DNA of 64,000 bases from positions 992,001 to 1,056,000 of the forward strand of contig NZ_JADOBQ010000001.1 of assembly GCF_015644665.1 (NCBI RefSeq), given 5' to 3'. Positions 28,010 through 36,834 of the stretch are shown one piece after another. Numbering within the stretch: position 1 is the stretch's first letter; the number at the start of each line of letters is the position of its first letter. Below the pieces are notes generated by a model that saw nothing but the letters and a program-made list of their open reading frames with translations, did not search any database and was not told where the DNA came from. This stretch comes from Roseobacter sp. MH60115. GTDB lineage: Bacteria; Pseudomonadota; Alphaproteobacteria; Rhodobacterales; Rhodobacteraceae. A program made the position numbers and the translations under genes.

Positions 28010-28024
28010 GGTGCCGTCTCCCCC

Positions 28025-28549
28025 TTATAGCCAGTTGATGTCGTTGAAGCCGCGGTCGATATAACCGCCGAATTCGAAGGAGGACCCTTCATAGCCAAAG
28101 ATCGGCCAGACCGCCTTTTGGTTGTAGAGTCCGGTCACCAGACCGCCGCGGACCTGCTGGAAAAACGCGCTATCCTCCATACCGCGCAGAATATCCACCC
28201 GGTCGCGCTCCCAGCCGGTGCCGAGGTAGCTGCCAAACCCCTTGCCCCGCGCTGCGGCATTCAGCGCGGCGATCCCGGCCTCGACGCCTTCTGCCGCATC
28301 GGCAGTGTCATAACCCTTGACCGCCATCACATAGTATTCATCGCCCACCTTGTCGTGCGGATAGATATCGCGGGCCATCTGCACCAGCGTGGCAAAGGTT
28401 TCGGGCTTCAGCGCGGATGTCTCCATCGCCCAGGCCGCATTCGGCGCGGCAATAAACCCCGCGCCCACCACAAAAGACGCCCCTGCAGCTGTCGCAGTGG
28501 ACAGCAACTGGCGTCGTGTTAGCCCTTGTGGGCTTTTTGTCTTATCCAT
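28025..28549 (-). CDS. Tat-exported small subunit (gluconate 2-dehydrogenase subunit 3-like)
   Basis: This 174-residue protein starts with a twin-arginine signal (LTRRQLLSTATAAGASFVVGAGFIAAP). The mature helical part (ALKPETFATLVQMARDIYPHDKVGDEYYVMAV) resembles the gluconate 2-dehydrogenase subunit 3 family, which helps fold and co-export the GMC subunit. The ATG is preceded by AGGGAGGAAGAA. The GMC gene follows after 15 bases. Co-export by hitchhiking is known for this family and is inferred here, since the GMC protein has no signal of its own. Confidence 0.88.
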   Translation of the reverse strand: MDKTKSPQGLTRRQLLSTATAAGASFVVGAGFIAAPNAAWAMETSALKPETFATLVQMARDIYPHDKVGDEYYVMAVKGYDTADAAEGVEAGIAALNAAARGKGFGSYLGTGWERDRVDILRGMEDSAFFQQVRGGLVTGLYNQKAVWPIFGYEGSSFEFGGYIDRGFNDINWL

Positions 28550-28567
28550 TTCTTCCTCCCTGATATG

Positions 28568-28963
28568 TCACTGAAAGCGGCCGGACCGCTCCAGCACTTC
28601 GATCTCGTAGCCGTCCGGGTCGGTCACAAAGAAAAACCGACCCACCAGCTTGCCGTCGGGCGCGAACTCCACGAGTTTGCGCGGCGCCAGCCCTTCAGCC
28701 TCGAAGCGGGCATGTTCGGATGCCAGATCCTCGACCGACACGGCAAAATGGCCGTAGCCATTGCCCAGATCGTAAGGCTCCGCCTGATCCTTGTTGATGG
28801 TCAGTTCCAGCTCGAAGCCGCTTTCCGGATTGCTGAGATAGACGAGTGTGAAGTTCGTGAAATCAAGACGATCCGCGACCTTGAGCCCGAATGCCTTGTC
28901 GTAGAACCTGACCGACCGTGCCTCGTCCAGCACACGGATCATCGAATGTATCGCTTTGGCCAA
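28568..28963 (-). CDS. VOC family protein (glyoxalase-like)
   Basis: About 131 residues. It starts AKAIHSMIRVLDEARSVRFYDKAFGLKVADRLDF and carries a metal-ligand pattern in two betaalphabetabetabeta modules: HSMIRV, FELELT, GHFAVSVEDL and DPDGYEIEVLER. This fits lactoylglutathione lyase-like members of the vicinal oxygen chelate superfamily. A TTG start at 28963 is preferred because GAGGGAGGAGG lies just before it; a GTG 15 bases upstream is possible. It is the first gene of the VOC-Tat subunit-GMC operon, so it may process the oxidation product. Confidence 0.85.
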   Translation of the reverse strand: MAKAIHSMIRVLDEARSVRFYDKAFGLKVADRLDFTNFTLVYLSNPESGFELELTINKDQAEPYDLGNGYGHFAVSVEDLASEHARFEAEGLAPRKLVEFAPDGKLVGRFFFVTDPDGYEIEVLERSGRFQ

Positions 28964-29019
28964 AGCCTCCTCCCTCACGGTTTGACAGGATCAGGATACA
29001 GGCCAGGACAGGACATGCA

Positions 29020-29039
29020 GGTAGTATAGGTTTACTACC
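29020..29039. promoter_or_regulatory. Inverted repeat upstream of the VOC-GMC operon
   Basis: GGTAGTA and TACTACC form a perfect 7-bp inverted repeat around TAGGTT, about 57 bases upstream of the VOC start. It has the size of an operator dyad. No dedicated regulator is adjacent apart from the small RHH gene whose end lies at 29072. Confidence 0.35.
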
Positions 29040-29071
29040 GGGCAGTTATTCTTAGCGCGGCGTGGGGGCGG

Positions 29072-29365
29072 CTACTCAGCCGCCACGGCTGTCTGGCTTT
29101 CATGCGCCGAAACCTCCATGAATTTCAGACAGGCGCACCGCAGCAGCGAGGTGAAATTCACTGGCTCCCCCCGAAGCTCCAGCACCTCCGAATGCAGCTT
29201 GGAAATGAAAACTGGGGTTGTTGTTCCGTCATTCTCCGCAATGGTGTCGATCACCTGCCAAAAGGCGTTCTCCAGCCGGATGCTGGTGCTTTGGCCATTC
29301 AGGCGTATGCGGCGCGTTGTACTGGCATAGCGTTCTGGATCCTGACCGGCAAATACCTGGCACAT
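29072..29365 (-). CDS. Ribbon-helix-helix domain protein (RHH_4 type)
   Basis: This 97-residue protein has RRIRLNGQSTSIRLENAFWQVIDTIAE, then TTPVFISKLHSEVLELRGEPVNFTSLLRCACLKFME, the same RHH_4 pattern as the protein at 384-626 but with an extra N-terminal arm and a tail. It is probably a small DNA-binding dimer. The ATG at 29365 has GGGAGGAAACAC before it, which decides against the longer open frame. It lies upstream of the VOC operon on the same strand and is a candidate regulator for the inverted repeat at 29020-29039, though that is only positional inference. Confidence 0.8.
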   Translation of the reverse strand: MCQVFAGQDPERYASTTRRIRLNGQSTSIRLENAFWQVIDTIAENDGTTTPVFISKLHSEVLELRGEPVNFTSLLRCACLKFMEVSAHESQTAVAAE

Positions 29366-29600
29366 GTGTTTCCTCCCATAAAACATCGATAGTTTGCATA
29401 ATTCGGCGCCATCTTGCACCTCTTTTTGCAAAAGAACGCCTGTGCAGGGGGGGGCGCGCCGGTGAAGACAGACGCAGGCAAGGCGGCGGCAGCTGCCAAA
29501 TCCGCGGGTTGGGACAGTGCCGCCGGGTGCATCTGTCCGGCTTGAAATGGGCGGGATCGGCGCCTTGCTACGGCGCGCGCCCGCGTGTACCTCTCGCCCC

Positions 29601-30389
29601 ATGACAGTGAACATGAAATCCGCTTTCGCAATCGATCTTTGCCAATCGGCAGGCCGCAAGGCGCGCGATTATTTCCAGAACCGTGACCAGTTAACAGTGG
29701 ATCAGAAGGGCGCACAGGACTGGGTCAGCGACGCAGACCGCAACGTCGAGCAATTCATACGGGAGCAGATTTCCGAGCGGTGGCCCACGGATGGCATATT
29801 CGGAGAGGAGCACGGCGATACTGCCGGTCAAAGCGGCTTTGACTGGGTGATCGACCCCATTGATGGCACCACCAACTTCGTGAATGGCATTCCGAACTGG
29901 ACCATCGTGCTGGCGGGCGTTTCGGGCGGCGAGACACAGGTGGGCGTGATCCACGATCCGATCATCAACGAGACATTTGCGGCGGTGCGGGGCGGCGGGG
30001 CCACGCTGAACGGGACGCCGATGCATGTCGCGACGGGTACAGCGCTGGAAAACGGCACCGTGGCCGTGGGCTATTCAAACCGGCTCAGGGCAGAAAGAAC
30101 CGTGCCCGTGGTGGGTGCCCTGATCGATCAGGGCGCGATGTTCCACCGCAATGGCAGCGGCGCGCTGTCGCTGGCCTATGTGGCCGCTGGTCGGTTGCTG
30201 GGGTATCTGGAGGAGCATATGAACGCCTGGGACTGCCTCGCCGGTCAGTTGATGATTGCAGAGGCGGGGGGTGTCGTTGAGGTGCAGGATGCCAGCGACA
30301 TGATCCGAAATGGCGGGCGGGTCATCACCGGCACGCCGGACGTGTTCGACACACTGAAAGGCATCGCGATCTCCGCCTGGAACACCTGA
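29601..30389 (+). CDS. Inositol monophosphatase family protein
   Basis: This 262-residue protein has the magnesium-binding motifs of the family: GEEHGD near residue 70, WVIDPIDGTTNFVNGIPNW near residue 85, and the C-terminal WDCLAGQLMIAEAGGVV near residue 210. These enzymes dephosphorylate inositol monophosphate or related sugar phosphates; SuhB-like members also affect ribosomal RNA transcription. The substrate here is not decidable. The ATG at 29601 gives the usual length. It is divergent from the RHH gene across about 235 bases. Confidence 0.9.
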   Translation: MTVNMKSAFAIDLCQSAGRKARDYFQNRDQLTVDQKGAQDWVSDADRNVEQFIREQISERWPTDGIFGEEHGDTAGQSGFDWVIDPIDGTTNFVNGIPNWTIVLAGVSGGETQVGVIHDPIINETFAAVRGGGATLNGTPMHVATGTALENGTVAVGYSNRLRAERTVPVVGALIDQGAMFHRNGSGALSLAYVAAGRLLGYLEEHMNAWDCLAGQLMIAEAGGVVEVQDASDMIRNGGRVITGTPDVFDTLKGIAISAWNT

Positions 30390-30792
30390 CACCCGGCGGT
30401 CGGATTTTCGTGTACGAGACCGGAGTGCGCTGAGAGAACACGCCGCCAGCACACGGGCGGCAGCGAAACCGGACCTCTCCCGGCAAAGCGTGCTCTCCGC
30501 GTCAAAAGATGTCCCGGTGCTTCATCCGAGCGCTACATGTCCCGGACATGCCTTCTGACATAGGTCATCTTGATACCTGTCTTTCCGCCAGCAAGGCTGC
30601 GCGAGGGCCACATAGCGCGGTCCCAGGCGGGCAAGGAGATGCCATGAGCGTTCCACATTGATGATCGCCGCGTCGTTCATCGCCGACCCTAGTGTGCAGC
30701 CATCGGCCTGGCCTGCCTCAGAATTCTGTGGTGAAACGGTCATGGGGCGCATCGCGGCGCCCTCAGGGCCGTAGGAGACCAACGGCCTCACG
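30390..30792. other. Intergenic region without a supported gene
   Basis: No RNA gene or conserved protein is evident. A 52-codon minus-strand frame (30522-30680, starting MNDAAIINVERSWHLL) has an AGGG before its ATG and reads smoothly, so a small unrecognised protein is possible but not supported well enough to call. Confidence 0.4.
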
Positions 30793-32412
30793 CTAGATTC
30801 CGTGCTTGCGCAGGAACCCCTTGGTTTGCCGGACGCAGTCGTGCCACGCGGGCTCGTATCCCAGCAGAATGTGGTTCTTGCTGTCCAGCGGCACGAATTC
30901 CGCATGCTCTATGCCAATGGCCAGTTCGCGCCCCTGTTCGATGGAGATCCGCTGATCCTCGCGCGCATGAAACACGATGGTCGGCGCCTTGATCTTGGAC
31001 AGACTGTCACGCACGTCGATTGTCCCGAAAGCTTCCTGAAATCGCACGGCGTTTTCAGGCGAGACGGTCAGACGCTGGAATTCGTCGAACCAGGCCAGAT
31101 CCTCCGGCCTGGCATCCGGCATGAAGGTCTGGGAAAAGATGTGGCGGTAGGCCGGGTTGGCGGTGCCCCAGCCGTGGCGGGTCAGGGTCAGCACCGCTTC
31201 ACGCCGCGCCTGCTCCTCCGGGCTCGCGCCGATGCGCCACCCGGTCGGATAACCAGCCACGAGGATCAGGCCCGAGACACGTTCAGGGTGGCGTGCGGCA
31301 TAGGCGATGCTCACGGCACAGCCCTGCGAAATGCCCAGCAGCGGGAAGCGTTCCAGCCCCAGCGCATCGACAACGGTTTCCAGATCCTTCACGAAGGCAT
31401 CGAAGGTGATGTCCGGCACGTCCCAGTCCGACAGGCCGTTGCCGCGTTCGTCATAGCGGATGAACCGCCGACCGGTCGCGCAGGCGTCGAATGTCGGGCC
31501 CCAGATCGGGCTGTTGCAATCAAGTTCCAGATGGTTGAGCCAGTTGGCCGCCTTGACCAGCGGCGGGCCCTCGCCAATGCTGGCATGGGCAATCCGGACG
31601 CCATCGCTTGCCCGGCAGAATCCGATCTGCTGCTTGCGCAGCATACGCCGCTGTATGGTTTCATCCGGGCGGGCGTGCAATTCATCGTCTTCCACGGTTT
31701 TTGTGGCGTCCGGCATCAGAGGGCCGGAGACCAACAGCCCGGCCTCCTTGGCAGCGGCAAGGAAATCGGCCTCGCAGTGGCGCGCTTCCTGTTCCCGCCC
31801 GGTGTGCGCCAGCGCGTGGATGAGGCTGCGCGCGGCTTCTTCCTGCAGCGGGGTCTGCTCTTTCCAGTGACGCGCCCATTTCACCGCTTCCACCCGGTCG
31901 ATCTCCGGGTGCAGCGCCAGCCTGCGCAGCACGTTCAGGCGCAGCAGGTGCACATCTTCGCGCTCCGACAGCAGCCAGTTGTCGAAATCCGCATCGCCCG
32001 CATGGTCCAGCCCGTCCAGGAACGGCAGTTCCAGCTGGCTGGCCATGATCCGCAGTTCGGGAGGAGGGATAAGCGGCGGATCGTCAAGCAGACGCGCCCG
32101 TATGCCCAGCAGATCCACGGTTGCGGTTTCCGCCGCAAAGGCCACGCGCTCGCGGTCGGCAATGATGCGCGGGGTTGCCGCATCATCCACAACGGCGCGC
32201 AACCTGCTGAGCGCCCAGCGGAGCGAGCCGCGCGGGTCGTCGGGCAGATCCCAGAAGAGCTCACACAGCCGTTCCCGCCGGACAGGCCGCGCCGTGGCGA
32301 CCAGATAGCCCAAGACCGCCCGCGCCTTGCGCGAGGCAGGCAGCGGGACGGGCGCGCCATTTCGGGTGACCGACAGCTCGCCCAGCAGGGAAATGCGCAG
32401 CGAAGGGTTCAT
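30793..32412 (-). CDS. SARP-like transcriptional activator domain fused to alpha/beta hydrolase
   Basis: About 539 residues. The N-terminal part (residues 1-250) reads as a winged-helix plus bacterial transcriptional activator domain: ISLLGELSVTRNGAPVPLPASRKARAVLGYLV, then LCELFWDLPDDPRGSLRWALSRLRAVV, and helical repeats with the TPLQEEAARSLIHALAHTG signature. The C-terminal 280 residues form an alpha/beta hydrolase with nucleophile motif GISQGCAV, an acidic residue in HAREDQRIS and a histidine in SKNHILLGYEP. Such fusions suggest a ligand-sensing or hydrolysing regulator. It is divergent from the homocysteine methyltransferase gene, its likely target. The start at 32412 (MNPSLRI) is preferred. 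Confidence 0.85.
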   Translation of the reverse strand: MNPSLRISLLGELSVTRNGAPVPLPASRKARAVLGYLVATARPVRRERLCELFWDLPDDPRGSLRWALSRLRAVVDDAATPRIIADRERVAFAAETATVDLLGIRARLLDDPPLIPPPELRIMASQLELPFLDGLDHAGDADFDNWLLSEREDVHLLRLNVLRRLALHPEIDRVEAVKWARHWKEQTPLQEEAARSLIHALAHTGREQEARHCEADFLAAAKEAGLLVSGPLMPDATKTVEDDELHARPDETIQRRMLRKQQIGFCRASDGVRIAHASIGEGPPLVKAANWLNHLELDCNSPIWGPTFDACATGRRFIRYDERGNGLSDWDVPDITFDAFVKDLETVVDALGLERFPLLGISQGCAVSIAYAARHPERVSGLILVAGYPTGWRIGASPEEQARREAVLTLTRHGWGTANPAYRHIFSQTFMPDARPEDLAWFDEFQRLTVSPENAVRFQEAFGTIDVRDSLSKIKAPTIVFHAREDQRISIEQGRELAIGIEHAEFVPLDSKNHILLGYEPAWHDCVRQTKGFLRKHGI

Positions 32413-32533
32413 AAATCCGGCTTGTGCCTCAATTAACACGGGGTTTCTAGAAAAATTAAACGCTCACTACCACGCTCACTCACACGGTGGGGCAGGAGAA
32501 GGGTGCGTTCGTTTATGATTTTTGGAGATTACG

Positions 32534-33472
32534 ATGACAAAGCAATTGCCCCATGAAAACACCCGTCCTTTTTTGACGGATGCCGGGCTTGAGACCTGGT
32601 TGCTCTTTCAGCAAGGGTTCGATCTGCCGTATTTTGCGTCCTTTTCGTTGTTGAACGACGTCAAGGGCAGCACGGCGATGACCGAGTATTTCACCGGTTT
32701 TCTGGATCTGGCGGCCCAGCAGGGCACCGGCTTCGTGCTCGACACCTGCACCTGGCGGGCCAACCCGGATTGGGCGGCGCGCATGGGCCACGATCTTGTG
32801 GCGCTGGAAGAGATCAATGCGCAGGCGGTGTCCTTCGCGGCAGCGCTGCGCGCACAGCGGGCGCAAAACGCGGATGTGCTGATCAACGGTGTCGTCGGGC
32901 CGCGTGGTGACGGCTATGATCCGGCAACCGTGATGTCGGTCGTGGAGGCGCGTGCCTACCATCAGTTCCAGGTGGATGCGCTGAGCCGCAGTGGGGCCGA
33001 TCTGGTGTCTGCCATCACGATGACAAACACGCCCGAGGCCATCGGCGTGGCGAATGCAGCGGCCAAAGCGGGCGTTCCCTGCGTCGTCAGCTTTACCGTT
33101 GAGACGGATGGCAAGCTGCCCACCGGGCAACATCTGTCCGAGGCCATTGCCGAGACGGACGCGCAGAGCGAGGTGCGCCCGGCCTACTACATGATCAACT
33201 GTGCGCATCCGGATCACTTCCGCGATGTGCTGGGGGATGGGAGTTGGACCGACCGGATTTGCGGGCTGCGGGCCAATGCGTCGCGCATGTCGCACGCCGA
33301 GCTTGACGCCTGCGAGGAGCTGGACGACGGCGATCCGCAGGAGTTGGGCAGCCTCTATGCCGATCTGCGGCGCTACCTGCCGCGGCTGAACGTCTTTGGC
33401 GGCTGCTGCGGGACCGACTTGCGCCACGTGAGCAGCATTTGCCACGCGGTGCACGCGCCGCAGGTCGCCTGA
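32534..33472 (+). CDS. Homocysteine S-methyltransferase family protein
   Basis: This 312-residue zinc-dependent methyltransferase barrel starts RPFLTDAGLETWLLFQQGFDLPYFASF. Zinc-ligand cysteines are in YYMINCAHP near residue 220 and GGCCGTDLRHV near residue 292. Members transfer a methyl group from S-methylmethionine, betaine or related methyl donors to homocysteine, giving methionine. In a DMSP-using organism a sulfonium donor is attractive, but that is inference. The ATG at 32534 has TTGGAG upstream. It is divergent from the SARP-hydrolase regulator. Confidence 0.85.
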   Translation: MTKQLPHENTRPFLTDAGLETWLLFQQGFDLPYFASFSLLNDVKGSTAMTEYFTGFLDLAAQQGTGFVLDTCTWRANPDWAARMGHDLVALEEINAQAVSFAAALRAQRAQNADVLINGVVGPRGDGYDPATVMSVVEARAYHQFQVDALSRSGADLVSAITMTNTPEAIGVANAAAKAGVPCVVSFTVETDGKLPTGQHLSEAIAETDAQSEVRPAYYMINCAHPDHFRDVLGDGSWTDRICGLRANASRMSHAELDACEELDDGDPQELGSLYADLRRYLPRLNVFGGCCGTDLRHVSSICHAVHAPQVA

Positions 33473-33597
33473 ACCACATCGCTGATACTGCACGGACACC
33501 GGCGCGGGATTGAGAGAACCGCGCCGGGGATATCGGGCAGCGGGGTGCATTTCCCCCGCTGCACCCTCTCACTTTTGTTTAACGATTGGATAAGACG

Positions 33598-34167
33598 ATG
33601 ATGAAATCTATTTTTCTCGGCGCGGTGTTTGCCCTGGCAACGCCATGGGCTGCGATGGCGGCAGAGCCGATCACCCGGTTCGACGTGGCGGAGGATCACA
33701 CCCGGTTCGCCTTTGCCCCCGCACCGGTGCACGCAAGCGGCATGCCCGCCCATGGCAATCCCTTTGTGACCCAGGGCTACATCTATCCTGCAGGCACGCT
33801 GAAAGACGGCATGGACGGTGTCCTCGCGGACGGCAGCCCGGCCTTCCCCGAGCTTGTCTTGGGCACCTGGACCTGTGATGGCTGGTTTGTGGGCGAGGGG
33901 GGCGATGCCACAACGGGCGTCTGGCTCGTCAGCCGCCAGATCCTGCAGTTCACCTCCGGCGATGTGATTATCACCCAAGGCACCGAACTTGCAGATGTTG
34001 GCGTTGCAAATATCCGTCCCATCACCGCCGCCACCGGCGCCTTTGACGGTGCGGGCGAGGTGATGGAGCAAACGCTTCTGGGCTTCAACACGCATATGGG
34101 GGTGCAGACGCGCCTTGTCATTCCCGAGGATGACTACGCCGCCCAATACCGGTTTTTCGAAGACTGA
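33598..34167 (+). CDS. Exported protein, possible allene-oxide-cyclase-like barrel
   Basis: This 189-residue protein has a signal peptide (MMKSIFLGAVFALATPWAAMA, cleavage after AMA). The mature part shows a barrel-like pattern: FAFAPAPVH, then TWTCDGWFVGEGG, QILQFTSGDVIITQGTEL, and IRPITAATGAFDGAGEVMEQTLL. The last phrase resembles the ITGGTGAYAGARG motif of allene oxide cyclase/dirigent-like barrels. I do not recognise a specific function. The gene stands alone between the methyltransferase and the GNAT gene. Confidence 0.55.
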   Translation: MMKSIFLGAVFALATPWAAMAAEPITRFDVAEDHTRFAFAPAPVHASGMPAHGNPFVTQGYIYPAGTLKDGMDGVLADGSPAFPELVLGTWTCDGWFVGEGGDATTGVWLVSRQILQFTSGDVIITQGTELADVGVANIRPITAATGAFDGAGEVMEQTLLGFNTHMGVQTRLVIPEDDYAAQYRFFED

Positions 34168-34247
34168 TTTTTCAACACTTGCCGTCCCTATTGTGCGTCC
34201 CTGTGGGCGGGCGGTAGGGCACGGCCTTTTTTCAAAAGGAACACTTC

Positions 34248-34844
34248 ATGACAATGCATCACACTGAAGGTCTGGCCTTTCGCGCCGCCCAGCCGGACGA
34301 CGCGGATCATCTGGCCAATTTCGCCGTTCTGGCCAGCAAGGGCCTCTCTGAAATCACCTGGGAAGATCTGCGGGAGGGGGATGAGACGGCGTTGGATGTT
34401 GGCCGCCGCCGCGCCCGACAGACCACGGGTGGATTTTCCTACCGCAATGCGGATGTGGCCCTGCGGTCAGGCGCGGTCATCTCTGCCATCGTGTCCTACG
34501 CCATCGAACAAAGCGGGCCCATGGATACGTCCGGCGTGCCCGAGATCTTCCACCCCCTGATCGAGCTGGAAGAGCAGGCGGCGCCAAGCTGGTACGTGAA
34601 CATCCTCGCCACCTATCCGGACGCACGCGGGCTGGGGGCGGCGTCTGCGCTCATGGCGGGGGTAGAGACGCGCGCGAAGAAACGGGGGCACACCCGGATG
34701 AGCATCATCGTTGATGCGGTAAATCCAGCCATGAAGCTCTATGAACATCTGGGCTATGCAGAAGTGAGCCGTGCCGCCTTTGCCCGACCCCGCCCGGATG
34801 ATCCTGAAGGGTTCTGGGTGCTGATGATCAAGAAGCTTCACTAG
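34248..34844 (+). CDS. GNAT family N-acetyltransferase
   Basis: This 198-residue protein has the acetyl-CoA binding region WYVNILATYPDARGLGAASALMAGVETRAKKRG near residue 115, where the R/Q-x-x-G-x-G/A loop reads DARGLGAA. The C-terminal GNAT motif NPAMKLYEHLGYAEVSRAAF follows. The acceptor substrate is unknown. The ATG is preceded by AAAAGGAAC. A 7-bp stem (CGGCAGG/CCTGCCG, 34862-34894) follows the gene without a U-tract. Confidence 0.88.
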   Translation: MTMHHTEGLAFRAAQPDDADHLANFAVLASKGLSEITWEDLREGDETALDVGRRRARQTTGGFSYRNADVALRSGAVISAIVSYAIEQSGPMDTSGVPEIFHPLIELEEQAAPSWYVNILATYPDARGLGAASALMAGVETRAKKRGHTRMSIIVDAVNPAMKLYEHLGYAEVSRAAFARPRPDDPEGFWVLMIKKLH

Positions 34845-35033
34845 GCACACCACGCACGCGGCGGCAGGACGGGTCGAGACAGTCCGGCCTGCCGTTCACC
34901 CCGCTGGGGTCAGGATGAAAACGGCCCGTTCCGCCTTTGCAGGGGCAGGAAAATCGCCGCCGGGTGCAAAACTGATGGCGTCTGCGGATATCTGCGCTAA
35001 GTGACTGGGCAGCCAAGGATACCAGGGATTGAT

Positions 35034-36020
35034 ATGACCGGAAAACCCAGTGTTGCGATCATCGGCGCGGGCCTCAGCGGCTTGCGTCTTGCACAGCGGT
35101 TGACACCTTTCATGCAGGTGACCGTCTTTGAGAAGTCACGCGGGCTGGGGGGGCGCATGTCGACACGTCGGAAAGATGGGTTCGCATTCGACCACGGGGC
35201 GCAATATTTCACCGCACGCAGTGCGGATTTCGAGGCCTTTCTGCGCCCTTATCTGGAAGACGGCACGGTGCAGCCATGGGCACCACGCCTTGCACAGCTG
35301 TCCAGTGCACAGGCACCGCCGCGCTGGACCGCGCCGCGCTATGTTGCGACACCCGGGATGACAGGCCTGGCAAAAGCCATGGCGGCCGAGCTGACTGTGC
35401 GCCGCGCCGTTCAGGTGGACCGGCTGGTCCGGTCCGGCGATCAATGGCAGGTGCTGGACGCGGAAGATACCGATCTGGGCCGGTTCGATTGGGTGATCAG
35501 CACGGCACCATCCCCCCAGACGACCCGCCTGATGCCCCTAGAATTCGCCGGTCACCCCTCCCTTGAAACCGCGGTAATGCAGGGGTGTTACAGCCTGATG
35601 CTGGGGTTTGACACGCCGCAGGTGCTGGACTGGGAGGCTGCGTGGGTCGGGCAAGATCCGCTGGCCTGGATTGCCGTGAACACGTCGAAACCCGGGCGGC
35701 CTGACCACTACTGCATCGTGGCGCAAACCAGCAACAGCTGGGCCCAAGCCAATCTGGAACGGGATCAGGATGCCATACGGACCGAGTTGATGGCCACAGT
35801 CGAGATTGTTACCGGTGTTGCGGCATCGACCGCCGCTTACATCGGCCTGCACCGCTGGCGCTATGCCAGCGTGGCCACGCCGTCGGCTACGCCTTTCCTG
35901 ATCGACCCGGACAACCGGCTCGCCGCTGCGGGAGACTGGTGCGGCGCGGGCAAGGTCGAGGCGGCGTTTGACAGCGCCTCCGCCCTCGCAGAGGCGCTGG
36001 AGATTACCCTGACGGGGTGA
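35034..36020 (+). CDS. FAD-dependent amine oxidase / renalase-like oxidoreductase
   Basis: This 328-residue protein starts with the FAD Rossmann motif VAIIGAGLSGLRLAQRL. It continues FEKSRGLGGRMSTRRKDGFAFDHGAQYFTAR, the renalase-like signature, and ends with the FAD contact LAAAGDWCGAGKVEAAFDSASALAEAL. It is probably a cytoplasmic oxidoreductase. Bacterial renalase-like proteins oxidise aberrant dihydro-NAD isomers, but the substrate here cannot be assigned. The ATG at 35034 directly precedes the Rossmann strand. It converges with the TSUP permease, overlapping by 17 bases. Confidence 0.85.
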   Translation: MTGKPSVAIIGAGLSGLRLAQRLTPFMQVTVFEKSRGLGGRMSTRRKDGFAFDHGAQYFTARSADFEAFLRPYLEDGTVQPWAPRLAQLSSAQAPPRWTAPRYVATPGMTGLAKAMAAELTVRRAVQVDRLVRSGDQWQVLDAEDTDLGRFDWVISTAPSPQTTRLMPLEFAGHPSLETAVMQGCYSLMLGFDTPQVLDWEAAWVGQDPLAWIAVNTSKPGRPDHYCIVAQTSNSWAQANLERDQDAIRTELMATVEIVTGVAASTAAYIGLHRWRYASVATPSATPFLIDPDNRLAAAGDWCGAGKVEAAFDSASALAEALEITLTG

Positions 36021-36765
36021 GGAGTGCCGCGCCCCCGGCGTAGATCAGCCGCAAAGCTAGCAGGGTCAGGATCACGTTCAGGATGCGTTTGAAACGGACC
36101 TCGTCGATGCGCATGAGGACCGAGCGCCCGATAATCGTGCCTAGGAACCCGGCAAGGATCAGCAGGGCGATGAACCCTGCCCACTGCGTGAAGGCAAAGC
36201 CCAGCAGGCCGAACGCGATGGTCTTCAGCAGATGCTGCGCGGTCATCATCGCCGCATGGGTGCCGACATGGGCCATCCGGTCGAGCTCCAGCGTTTTGAC
36301 AAAGGCTGCCACGAACGGGCCCGTGCCGCCGACAAACATGGTCAGAAAGCTCGAAAACGCGCCGGTGACTGCGGACGACCGTTGCATCAGCGCCGGTATC
36401 GGCAAGAACACGGTCCACAGGATGAAGGCCCCGACCGTGATCTGCAGGATACCGGCATCGAGTTGCACGACAACGCTGCTGGCCAGCGCAATGCCGATCA
36501 CGGCGCCGGTGAGAAAGGGGATCAGGGCGGCTCTGTGAACATGTCTGAAGAACAGGATCGTGCGGCCCGCGTTTGACCCGAGTTGGACAAGCCCATGCAC
36601 AGGGATAATGGCGGGCACGGGCAGCAATGTGGCCAGAACCGCCAGCATGACAGCACCACCGCCGATCCCGAAGGCCGCCGTGATCAGAGAGCTGAAGAAG
36701 CTGACCGCGATGGTCGCCGTGGCAATGGGCCAGCCGAGACCGGCATGCAGCAGATCAGCGAGCAT
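36004..36765 (-). CDS. TSUP family transporter (TauE/SafE)
   Basis: This 253-residue membrane protein has seven or eight helices. The family motif appears in FFSSLITAAFGIGGGAVMLAVL near residue 25 and again in ITSFLTMFVGGTGPFVAAF near residue 135, the duplicated half-repeat of the 4-toluene sulfonate uptake permease family. Members move sulfite, sulfoacetate or other organosulfur anions. The context gives no substrate. Its 3' end overlaps that of the convergent renalase-like gene. Confidence 0.9.
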   Translation of the reverse strand: MLADLLHAGLGWPIATATIAVSFFSSLITAAFGIGGGAVMLAVLATLLPVPAIIPVHGLVQLGSNAGRTILFFRHVHRAALIPFLTGAVIGIALASSVVVQLDAGILQITVGAFILWTVFLPIPALMQRSSAVTGAFSSFLTMFVGGTGPFVAAFVKTLELDRMAHVGTHAAMMTAQHLLKTIAFGLLGFAFTQWAGFIALLILAGFLGTIIGRSVLMRIDEVRFKRILNVILTLLALRLIYAGGAALLTPSG

Positions 36766-36834
36766 TCTGCGGGGCGGTCAGTGACCGATATGCTTTGGGA
36801 AGTTGTTGGTGGAACATGAGGAAATTCGTGTAAA

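Noticed and set aside
30522-30680. 52-codon minus-strand frame MNDAAIINVERSWHLL...
   Set aside because: Readable, but it has only a weak ribosome site and no recognised family; kept as a possibility inside the intergenic entry.
30802-32436. 544-codon plus-strand frame opposite the SARP-hydrolase gene
   Set aside because: No motif and low-complexity composition; the minus-strand product has full SARP-like and hydrolase signatures.
32413-32533. SAM or other methionine-type riboswitch before the homocysteine methyltransferase
   Set aside because: The divergent gap is about 120 bases and shows no recognisable riboswitch core or expression-platform hairpin.
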